Source: Christensenellaceae bacterium (GTDB lineage: Bacteria > Bacillota > Clostridia > Christensenellales > DTU072). From it: DNA of 6,761 nucleotides. Every line of letters starts with the position of its first letter. Within the stretch, counting starts at the first letter, position 1. The notes below the pieces were generated by a model, which was given only the letters and a program-made list of their open reading frames with translations, was not told the DNA's origin and ran no database searches. Positions 1 to 4,735 of the stretch are shown in pieces. The translations under genes were made by a program, and so were the position numbers. The stretch is taken from NCBI GenBank assembly GCA_031260775.1, contig JAISKW010000139.1, positions 1 to 6,761 on the forward strand. The letters run 5' to 3'.

Positions 1-1
1 T

Positions 2-682
2 AAATTTTTTAGCAATGCAAAGCCTTCCGATTTGGATACGCTGAATTGTTGTTTTGGGTCAGAGCCGCTCTTTTCGATTTCCGATGCCGATATTAGCATC
101 TGTATTGTTGATGCGCAAAACATGGCGCAATCCTCATGCCGGGGAAGTTTGCCGGGCAATCACGTAAAAGATTTCAGAGCCTCGTGCGATACTAATCTTA
201 TCGCGAGTGATTATTACATAATCCCCGAATACGTGCTCGATTTCAAGTACGAAAAGGCGAAATATATAATGAAATCCTTTGCCGCCGAAAAAAACATATA
301 CCGTGAGCTCCCGGACAACAAAAGTACGGTGAAGAAGGAGGTCGATTTACAAACTAAACCGTACTTAATGTCCGCGATAATTACAGCGAGTGTGTTCTTG
401 ATTTATGTAATTGTATTCATAATAATATACGGGGTTTTGCTACCCGGAACAATTACGGCATTTTGGATAATTTCTCTATCATTGCTCGCGGCCGCTGTAG
501 TTCTTTTTGTCGTATACAATAAAAAGCGAAGCAATTTAACCGCAAACGCCATAGTCCGCGGGCTTAAAATAAAGTTAGACACATTGGAGAAAAAGCTGAG
601 TGAGCTTAAACTTAAGCCCCTCTCGAACGAAGAAAGAGAACGCTTTGCCGCGCAAGGGCAGAAATGGCAGCGAATTAAGTAA
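2..682 (+). CDS. Unrecognised membrane protein with two helices, 5' end outside window
   Basis: The reading frame is open from the left edge, so the gene probably starts upstream; the first possible start inside the window is TTG at 32, which has no ribosome binding site. Numbering from that TTG, residues 1-110 are soluble and contain scattered cysteines (C6, C7, C24, C36, C52). Residues about 112-134 and 141-162 are two hydrophobic helices with a very short turn between them, followed by basic NKKR. Residues about 175-195 are a charged, leucine-spaced stretch that could form a short coiled coil, and the protein ends in a polar basic tail. I do not recognise the family. The segment around residues 61-85 (IIPEYVLDF and a KA-rich helix) faintly resembles the part after the zinc ribbon in some TFIIB-type zinc-ribbon membrane proteins, but the CxxC pairs are missing, so this is only a guess. 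The stop lies 2 bp before the broken atpG start, which suggests the two were once cotranscribed. Confidence 0.7.
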   Translation, partial: KFFSNAKPSDLDTLNCCFGSEPLFSISDADISICIVDAQNMAQSSCRGSLPGNHVKDFRASCDTNLIASDYYIIPEYVLDFKYEKAKYIMKSFAAEKNIYRELPDNKSTVKKEVDLQTKPYLMSAIITASVFLIYVIVFIIIYGVLLPGTITAFWIISLSLLAAAVVLFVVYNKKRSNLTANAIVRGLKIKLDTLEKKLSELKLKPLSNEERERFAAQGQKWQRIK

Positions 683-684
683 AT

Positions 685-752
685 ATGGCAAACATATCGG
701 AAATCAAAACGCGGATTAAGAGCATCCGCGACACGGGGCAAATTACCAAAGC
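685..752 (+). repeat. 68-bp direct repeat, left copy
   Basis: Bases 685-752 match 922-989 at 67 of 68 positions with a constant offset of 237. The only difference is G699 against A936, a silent TCG/TCA change in serine codon 5. Upstream the match fades at the base before ATG (T684 against A921), although the three preceding A residues agree. Confidence 0.95.
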
Positions 753-768
753 ACTTGAAAACTCGTAG
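685..768 (+). pseudogene. Truncated 5' copy of atpG (27 codons)
   Basis: ATG at 685 opens 22 codons identical in protein sequence to the start of AtpG at 922. The match stops after base 752 inside codon 23. The frame then reads four foreign residues (LENS) after the shared alanine and ends at TAG 766-768, inside the hairpin that begins the insert. It lies 2 bp after the upstream gene's stop, which is normal operon spacing; I infer that this is the original position of the atpG start and that the intact copy at 922 is the displaced one. No Shine-Dalgarno site is visible, although ribosomes ending at 682 could reinitiate here. If translated, it gives only the tip of the N-terminal gamma helix, which is unlikely to function. 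Confidence 0.8.
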
Positions 769-779
769 AGTTTTCAAGT
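753..779. repeat. Perfect 12-bp hairpin at the left insert junction
   Basis: ACTTGAAAACTC (753-764) and GAGTTTTCAAGT (768-779) are exact reverse complements around a 3-base GTA loop. The left arm begins at the first base after the atpG repeat, and the stop codon of the truncated copy overlaps the loop and right arm. No T-tract follows. Confidence 0.9.
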
Positions 780-820
780 CGGGGGGTTCGAGTGGTGAGC
801 CTGCGAACCCGAGAACTTCG

Positions 821-843
821 TTGGGGGTGTTTTACACCCCCAA
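821..843. repeat. 10-bp hairpin inside the insert
   Basis: TTGGGGGTGT (821-830) and ACACCCCCAA (834-843) are exact reverse complements around a TTT loop. The GC-rich core would be very stable. It is followed by CCTTCTCG rather than a T-tract, so a terminator role on the plus strand is not supported. Confidence 0.88.
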
Positions 844-921
844 CCTTCTCGAGCAAGAAGTAGTTCAATGCCGCTAATACAACAAAAGCGCGAGAGTTCT
901 TAAAAAACTCCAAACAAAAAA

Positions 922-989
922 ATGGCAAACATATCAGAAATCAAAACGCGGATTAAGAGCATCCGCGACACGGGGCAAATTACCAAAGC
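922..989 (+). repeat. 68-bp direct repeat, right copy (start of intact atpG)
   Basis: Right partner of the repeat at 685-752. It covers codons 1-22 and two bases of codon 23 of the intact atpG, and the gene continues without a break into GATGGAG at 990. Confidence 0.95.
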
Positions 990-1815
990 GATGGAGCTTA
1001 TCAGCGTGTCAAAAATGCGTTTTGCCGGCGAGGCATTCGCTCAGAATATGGCGTATTTTATGCGAGCTAAGGAGGTAATGAGCGATATTTTGGCGCATAT
1101 TCAGGGCTATTCGCACCCGTATCTTGAGCAGCGTGAGGTCAAAAACACCGTTTATATCGTCATTGCCGGCGATATCGGGCTTGCAGGCGCATATAATCAC
1201 CGTGTTCTCGCGTTCGCCGACGAGGCTATTAAAAGTAAAGCAGGAGCGACCCATGTGTTCACAATCGGCAATATGGCGGCGGAATTCTTTAAGGCAAAGG
1301 GCTTCGCTCCCGACCTTGCGTATTTGTACAAAACCCAACGACCGCAATTGGAGGACGCACGCAAAATTACCGAGGATGTAATAACCTTATTTGCGGACGG
1401 CAAGGCGGATGAAATCCGCGTAATTTATACGACGTCCTTGGACGGCAAAACTTGCGAAGCGCAGGATATTAGGCTACTCCCTCTTTTGTATTCCGATTTC
1501 GAGCGCGACGACGACGATATAAGCGGCACGGCGGCCGGCGGTTCGTTGTACGAACCCGATGCGAACGAGGTGTGCGATATTCTTGCCGAGCAATATATAG
1601 TGGGTATGCTGTACAGCGCAATGATACAGTCGGTCAAGTGCGAGCATCAAGAACGAATGCAAGCCATGCATAACGCGACCGAAAACGCCGGGGATATTTT
1701 AGAAGAGCTTTCGCTTGCGTTCCATAGAGCAAGACAAACCCAAATTACAACCGAGGTTACGGAAATAAGCAGCGCGAATTTAATGACTTCCGAATCCGCT
1801 AAAAAAGCCAAGTAA
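922..1815 (+). CDS. atpG: F-type ATP synthase gamma subunit
   Basis: Encodes the central rotor shaft of F1, which couples proton or sodium flow through Fo to ATP synthesis at the membrane. The 297 residues fit the family length. Both family ends are present: the N-terminal helix with IKxRIKSIxxTxQITKAM (residues 7-24) followed by SKM (30-32), and the C-terminal helix with MxAMxNATxNAG (246-257) and RARQxxITTExxEI (269-282). The usual S-D-R-G-L-C-G-G-F/Y-N loop reads GDIGLAGAYN (83-92), so the DRG arginine is replaced by isoleucine. An acidic run (ERDDDD, 194-199) precedes the conserved YEP (210-212). The start is fixed by homology, but there is no Shine-Dalgarno site, only an A-rich leader. 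The first 68 bp are duplicated upstream around a structured insert. The expected partners atpA and atpD are not adjacent inside this window: the right neighbour is a converging mazF. The divergent loop may mark a lineage-specific or second ATP synthase. Confidence 0.93.
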   Translation: MANISEIKTRIKSIRDTGQITKAMELISVSKMRFAGEAFAQNMAYFMRAKEVMSDILAHIQGYSHPYLEQREVKNTVYIVIAGDIGLAGAYNHRVLAFADEAIKSKAGATHVFTIGNMAAEFFKAKGFAPDLAYLYKTQRPQLEDARKITEDVITLFADGKADEIRVIYTTSLDGKTCEAQDIRLLPLLYSDFERDDDDISGTAAGGSLYEPDANEVCDILAEQYIVGMLYSAMIQSVKCEHQERMQAMHNATENAGDILEELSLAFHRARQTQITTEVTEISSANLMTSESAKKAK

Positions 1816-1823
1816 TAACGGAC

Positions 1824-1911
1824 GAGCGGACAACTGCGTTGTCATTCTGCGCGAAGTCGCAGAATCCTACATTATAACGGTTGCACCATGCAACTCCGCA
1901 CGGGGTGACAA
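1824..1911. repeat. Palindromic intergenic repeat between atpG and mazF
   Basis: The 141-bp gap (1816-1956) holds a compact palindromic unit. TTGTCA (1839-1844) and TGACAA (1906-1911) are inverted ends about 73 bp apart. Inside are ATTCTGCG (1844-1851) pairing with CGCAGAAT (1858-1865) and GTTGCA (1880-1885) pairing with TGCAAC (1889-1894). The left flank (1824-1842, GAGCGGACAA followed by GCGTTGT) recurs at 6704-6722. The TTGTCATTCTG...CGGGGTGACAA layout resembles dispersed palindromic repeats that I recall from many Clostridia genomes; this is from memory, not a search. It could be a REP or MITE-like unit, and its stems may help separate transcripts from the two converging genes, although no T-tract is visible. 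Confidence 0.55.
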
Positions 1912-1938
1912 AATTACACGCAGTTTGTACACACCCTG

Positions 1939-1959
1939 TAACGGTCTTATATCCCGTTA
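1939..1959. repeat. Weak inverted repeat at the mazF stop
   Basis: TAACGG (1939-1944) and CCGTTA (1954-1959) are inverted around 9 bases, and the right arm overlaps the mazF stop. Read on the minus strand it is not followed by a clear T-tract, so it is at best a weak terminator. Confidence 0.3.
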
Positions 1960-2316
1960 AAAGAAGCCTAATGAAATAAGTAACGCGTTATTGACCTTTT
2001 GCATTGTATCCACATTGACTTCGCCTATGCGCTCATGAAGGCGCGCTTTATCGATTGTACGGATTTGCTCGAGCAAAATTACGCTGTCTTTAGGCAGCCC
2101 CGCATTTTGCGCAAGCTCGATATGCGTGGGGAGTTTCGCTTTTGACTGTTGCGAGGTTACTGCAGCGGCAATGACCGTCGGGCTATACTTGTTCCCTACA
2201 TCGTTTTGTACGATAAGTACGGGGCGTACGCCCCCCTGCTCACTCCCCACTACGGGGCTTAAGTCGGCATAATATAATTCGCCGCGTTTTATCATTTCAC
2301 CCGTTATTACATTCAT
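1957..2316 (-). CDS. mazF: MazF/NdoA-type mRNA interferase (toxin)
   Basis: Ribosome-independent endoribonuclease of the MazF/PemK family, which cuts single-stranded RNA at short motifs; the Bacillus homologue NdoA (EndoA) cuts UACAU. The 119-residue protein follows the NdoA pattern closely: KRGELYYADLSPVVGSEQGG (10-29), R31-P32 and T54 at the positions of the NdoA catalytic Arg25 and Thr48, KLPTH, and the DSVILLEQIRTIDK block. The ATG at 2316 is preceded by GGGG-AAAAG at suitable spacing. A second in-frame ATG (residue 8, 2295) matches the NdoA N-terminus better but has a poorer spacer, so the true start could be there. The usual antitoxin gene, normally just upstream in the same operon, is absent: the 126 bp to queT hold no ORF. 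It is therefore an orphan toxin or is held in check from elsewhere. It converges with atpG and diverges from queT. Confidence 0.93.
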   Translation of the reverse strand: MNVITGEMIKRGELYYADLSPVVGSEQGGVRPVLIVQNDVGNKYSPTVIAAAVTSQQSKAKLPTHIELAQNAGLPKDSVILLEQIRTIDKARLHERIGEVNVDTMQKVNNALLISLGFF

Positions 2317-2350
2317 ATTCTTTTCCCCATTATTGCCGTTACGGGTTTTA

Positions 2351-2356
2351 ATTATA
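2351..2356 (-). promoter_or_regulatory. Candidate -10 box for mazF
   Basis: ATTATA on the plus strand is a perfect TATAAT on the minus strand, about 35 bp before the mazF ATG. No good -35 is seen at 16-18 bp (CGATTT at best), so an activator or the adjacent palindrome may matter. Confidence 0.45.
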
Positions 2357-2357
2357 C

Positions 2358-2386
2358 ATTTTGCAAAATAAGGAAATCGTTATAAT
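2358..2386 (+). promoter_or_regulatory. Candidate queT promoter overlapping a 12-bp palindrome
   Basis: TATAAT at 2381-2386 is a perfect -10 box. The -35 region at 16-17 bp falls inside ATTTTGCAAAAT (2358-2369), a perfect palindrome, and gives only a weak TTTTGC match. The palindrome lies directly beside the opposing mazF -10 box (2351-2356), so one bound protein could cover both promoters. This operator role is inferred from layout alone. Confidence 0.45.
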
Positions 2387-2393
2387 ATATTCG

Positions 2394-2430
2394 CGCCTAC
2401 ACTTAGGCGGATTTTGGGGGCGCACTCCCC
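2394..2430 (+). promoter_or_regulatory. queT leader with two short hairpins
   Basis: Downstream of the -10 box, CGCCTA (2394-2399) pairs with TAGGCG (2404-2409) and GGGG (2416-2419) can pair with CCCC (2427-2430). The second hairpin ends just before the GAAGGA ribosome binding site (2431-2436). QueT genes are often controlled by preQ1 riboswitches, but I cannot match this leader to the preQ1-I or preQ1-II consensus as I remember them. A cis-regulatory RNA is possible but unproven. Confidence 0.3.
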
Positions 2431-2442
2431 GAAGGAATTACA

Positions 2443-3000
2443 ATGAATAAAAATAAATTACTCATTATCGTGCGTGCGGCGGTAGTGGCGGCATTATACT
2501 TTGTATTGACGCTCCTTGTTGCACCGGTGGCTTTCGGGCCGATTCAGTTAAGGTTTGGCGAGGCGTTGACAATACTACCCGTTATTTTCCCCGAAAGCGT
2601 TTTGGGGTTGACGCTCGGTTGCCTACTTGCAAACGTTTTATCTCCTTACGGGTGGTACGATATGCTGTTCGGAACTATGGCAACGCTGCTTGCAAGCATT
2701 TCGACATTCTTAATCGGTCGGGTCTACAAGCTGAAACTCACGGCTCGTATCGCCCTCGGGGCAATACCTCCGATTCTCGTAAACGCGGTGGTTCTGCCTA
2801 TTATTTGGTACATTTTTGCAGGTGATGTCGGTTATTGGGTTAATTTCGCGTCGATTTTACTCTCGCAAGCCCTCGTTATTCTTGTTGTGGGCATTCCGCT
2901 TACAATGGGGTTAACGAAAATTCCGTTCGTAAATATGAAGAATTTTTCCGAAACCCAAAAGGTCTCGGAATCCGATACTGCCGCGCCGCACACGAAATAG
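2443..3000 (+). CDS. queT: QueT-family transporter (queuosine precursor uptake, ECF S-component type)
   Basis: Integral membrane protein of the QueT family (formerly DUF988), thought to be the substrate-binding S component of an energy-coupling-factor transporter that imports a queuosine precursor used to modify tRNA wobble bases. The 185 residues show the family hallmarks: RAAVVAALYFVLTLLVAP (11-28), FGPIQLRFGEALTILP (31-46) and GCLLANVLSPYGWYDMLFG (59-77) followed by ATLLA. About five to six hydrophobic segments span 8-28, 42-65, 72-94, 103-124 and 131-155. The C-terminal 25 residues are polar and variable. GAAGGA at 2431-2436 gives the clearest ribosome binding site in the window and fixes the start. 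It lies alone between its own promoter region and a hairpin terminator. No ECF ATPase or tRNA-modification gene is nearby. The substrate is inferred from the family name only. Confidence 0.9.
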   Translation: MNKNKLLIIVRAAVVAALYFVLTLLVAPVAFGPIQLRFGEALTILPVIFPESVLGLTLGCLLANVLSPYGWYDMLFGTMATLLASISTFLIGRVYKLKLTARIALGAIPPILVNAVVLPIIWYIFAGDVGYWVNFASILLSQALVILVVGIPLTMGLTKIPFVNMKNFSETQKVSESDTAAPHTK

Positions 3001-3033
3001 CGTCACGGTGCATACTAATTACTACCGAAAAGC

Positions 3034-3086
3034 ACACTTGTGCCGATAATATTGATTATTCGGCACAAGTGTTTAATATATTATTT
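3034..3086 (+). terminator. Rho-independent terminator after queT
   Basis: ACACTTGTGCCG (3034-3045) and CGGCACAAGTGT (3061-3072) form a perfect 12-bp stem, extended by ATAAT (3046-3050) with ATTAT (3055-3059) and one bulged T. A T/A-rich tail (3072-3086) follows. It starts 34 bp after the queT stop and ends just before greA. TTGATT (3052-3057) with TAATAT (3074-3079) at 16 bp could be a weak greA promoter inside it, which would leave a very short leader. Confidence 0.7.
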
Positions 3087-3092
3087 AACATT

Positions 3093-3578
3093 ATGATGGT
3101 CGAAAAATTTTACCCCGTTTCGGAGGAATCTTATAAGGAACAACTCGCAAGGCTTCGCTTTTGCGAGGTTCAACGCCGCACGGAAATCGCTGCGGATATC
3201 GAGCGCGCACGCGAGTTCGGCGATTTGAGCGAGAACGCCGAGTACAAAGCCGCAAAGGACGATTATTCCAAAAACGAACAGGAAATCGTCGATATTCAAG
3301 CGCGCTTGGAAAAATTGCAGATTCTTAAACCCGAGGATATAGATACCTCCGTTGTGGGCATCGGCACAAAGGTTTTAACGACCGATATGCAAACCAAAAT
3401 TCAAACGGAGTACAAAATCGTAACAACCTACGAGGTCAACCCGCAATTCCCCGAAAAAATTAGCGACGAGTCGCCCAAAGGCAGAATTCTTCTTGGCAAA
3501 AAAGTCGGCGAAATCGCAAGATTGCAGCTCGCTAACGGTATGAAAAAGGAATTCAAAATCGAAAAAATTTCGAAATAA
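3093..3578 (+). CDS. greA: Transcription elongation factor GreA
   Basis: Binds the RNA polymerase secondary channel and stimulates cleavage of backtracked transcripts so that stalled elongation complexes restart. The N-terminal coiled-coil hairpin covers roughly the first 75 residues and carries the tip motif FGDLSENAEYKAAKDD. Its Asp and Glu (D43 and E46 counted from ATG 3096) are the family's acidic pair that positions the catalytic metal. The C-terminal FKBP-like domain shows SPKGRILLGKKVGE and ends in FKIEKI. I place the start at ATG 3093 (or the adjacent ATG 3096, giving 160-161 residues, typical for GreA) rather than GTG 3069, because the GTG lies inside the terminator hairpin and would add residues the family lacks. 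No Shine-Dalgarno site is visible. Two bases separate it from the next gene, which suggests one transcript. Confidence 0.93.
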   Translation: MMVEKFYPVSEESYKEQLARLRFCEVQRRTEIAADIERAREFGDLSENAEYKAAKDDYSKNEQEIVDIQARLEKLQILKPEDIDTSVVGIGTKVLTTDMQTKIQTEYKIVTTYEVNPQFPEKISDESPKGRILLGKKVGEIARLQLANGMKKEFKIEKISK

Positions 3579-3580
3579 CC

Positions 3581-4675
3581 TTGCAAACCCCTCTTAACAA
3601 CGCAATAAACGCACATAAAAACCACATTTCTTTCCATACACCCGGACTTCCTGCGGGAGTTTTTACGAATGACATTACCGAGTTATCGTTTTCAGACAAC
3701 GCGCTTTTCCCAACGGGCGTAATCGCCGCAAGCCTTGAAGAAATCCGTTCGGTCGCCGGCGCAGAAAACGCGCGGTTCGTCACAAACGGCGCGACAATCG
3801 CCGTCCATACCGCCTTATTTGCCGTTAAAGATAAAACCGTTTTAATTTGCGGACGGTGTCACGCTTCGGTTTTTAACGCCGTAAGACTTTATAATATAAA
3901 AGCCTTTTACACGAACGACATTGAAAATTCAAGCGAAACCGCTGAAAAAATCGGCGCGGAGGCGGTAATCTATACCTCGGTTGACTACTTCGGGAACATT
4001 ACAAATCTACCGCATATTGATGAAAATATTATTGTAATCGCCGACGAAAGCCACGGCGCGCATTTCCCTTTTTCTGAAAAACTAAAAAAATTAAGCGCGT
4101 TGCGCAGAGCGGATATAGTAATACATTCGTGCCATAAAACCCTGCCGGTTCTGACCGGCGGCGCGCTGCTTTTTTACAACGACAGGGTAAAAACTGCCGT
4201 TGAAACGGCGTTTCCGCTCATCCATTCAACCTCCCCCTCGTATCTTATAATGTCGCAAATCGAAGCCGCCTACGCCGATTTAAGCGGCAAAAACGCGAGC
4301 CTTTACGACAAAATAATGTTCGAAACAATCGCGGACAATTTAACGGAGTATGGCTTTATTAAAAGTAATGCCCTTTGTACAAGTCGCGACTTTACGCGCT
4401 TGGTTTTTGAATTTGAGGTTCCCGAAACCGTCAATTCAGGGTTAGAAAACGTAAATATCTATCCCGAATGCGTTGTCGATAACAAGATAATATTTATTGT
4501 TACGCCGTACAATTTAGCGCAGCTTCCGAAACTTTTAAGCATATTAAAAGGCGGCAAACTTGTGCAAAAAGCGCAAATCGAGGGTACTCCCTCCGCGACA
4601 ATTCCTATAACCGAAAGCGCAAATATCTCCGCATTCTTATGCAAAGGCTGCGCCGCAATTTACAAAAACTTTTAA
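3581..4675 (+). CDS. Divergent, shortened Orn/Lys/Arg decarboxylase-family PLP protein
   Basis: Fold-type I PLP protein of the Orn/Lys/Arg decarboxylase family, whose members remove CO2 from basic amino acids to form polyamine precursors. N-terminal TPLNNAI and FHTPG (18-22), the VTNGAT loop (67-72), CHASV (93-97), DESHGAH (155-161, PLP-contacting Asp and His), SCHKTLPVLTGGAL (183-196, with K186 as the expected Schiff-base lysine) and STSPSYL (216-222) follow the family order. At 364 residues it is well short of the roughly 430-490 usual for the small Firmicutes forms. The usual PGHK reads PGLP, and the C-terminal domain stops near SANISAF, where others continue with the PPGIP motif; here it ends in CKGCAAIYKNF. 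The PLP pocket looks intact but the substrate side does not, so activity and substrate are uncertain. TTG 3581 is chosen because the family N-terminus begins there. It is probably cotranscribed with greA. Confidence 0.8.
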   Translation: MQTPLNNAINAHKNHISFHTPGLPAGVFTNDITELSFSDNALFPTGVIAASLEEIRSVAGAENARFVTNGATIAVHTALFAVKDKTVLICGRCHASVFNAVRLYNIKAFYTNDIENSSETAEKIGAEAVIYTSVDYFGNITNLPHIDENIIVIADESHGAHFPFSEKLKKLSALRRADIVIHSCHKTLPVLTGGALLFYNDRVKTAVETAFPLIHSTSPSYLIMSQIEAAYADLSGKNASLYDKIMFETIADNLTEYGFIKSNALCTSRDFTRLVFEFEVPETVNSGLENVNIYPECVVDNKIIFIVTPYNLAQLPKLLSILKGGKLVQKAQIEGTPSATIPITESANISAFLCKGCAAIYKNF

Positions 4676-4679
4676 CGCC

Positions 4680-4708
4680 GCATAATATTTTCCAATAAGT
4701 ACATACTT
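4680..4708 (+). promoter_or_regulatory. Possible SigG-type promoter before sigG
   Basis: GCATA (4680-4684) fits the SigG/SigF -35 consensus GHATR. After 17 bp, CATACTT (4702-4708) fits the SigG -10 form CATnHTA except at the last base. The predicted start of transcription is about 20 bp before the ATG. This would allow the autoregulation known for SigG in Bacillus. The consensus is recalled and the match is short, so confidence is low. Confidence 0.35.
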
Positions 4709-4735
4709 TCAATATAGGCAGTTTTCGCCATACAT

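Larger units (their letters stand above)
753..921. other. 169-bp hairpin-rich insert between the atpG repeats
   Basis: This segment sits exactly between the two 68-bp repeats, has no coding frame of note and is dense in inverted repeats. It starts at the junction with a perfect 12-bp hairpin (753-779). Then come GGGTTCG (784-790) pairing with CGAACCC (804-810), a 10-bp hairpin (821-843) enclosed by CGAGAA (810-815) and TTCTCG (846-851), and CTTCT (845-849) pairing with AGAAG (856-860), which competes with that enclosing stem. Near the right end GAGTT (894-898) can pair with AACTC (906-910). The right-end GAGTTTTTTAAG (reverse strand, 899-910) resembles GAGTTTTCAAG at 768-778, so the ends are loosely inverted. 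It has no transposase and no T-run after a hairpin, so it is not an obvious terminator. It could be a miniature non-autonomous element, the remnant of a larger insertion, or a structured RNA. Its function is unknown. Confidence 0.7.

Noticed and set aside
781..812. tRNA-like GGTTCGA segment in the insert
   Set aside because: No acceptor stem, anticodon arm or D arm can be built around it; it is just one side of the 784-810 stem.
753..851. Insert hairpins as rho-independent terminators
   Set aside because: Neither strong hairpin is followed by a T-run on the plus strand.
685..989. Programmed ribosome bypass or splicing joining the two atpG copies
   Set aside because: The right copy is complete by itself, so no joining is needed; nothing in the sequence resembles a group I or group II intron.
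685..989. CRISPR array
   Set aside because: Only two copies of a 68-bp repeat, one being coding sequence, with a 169-bp spacer; no cas genes.
2387..2442. preQ1-I riboswitch before queT
   Set aside because: The expected GGTTC, ACCCTC and AAAAACTA elements are missing from the leader.
3069..3092. GTG at 3069 as the greA start
   Set aside because: It lies within the right arm of the terminator hairpin and adds eight hydrophobic residues absent from GreA proteins; ATG 3093/3096 fits the family.
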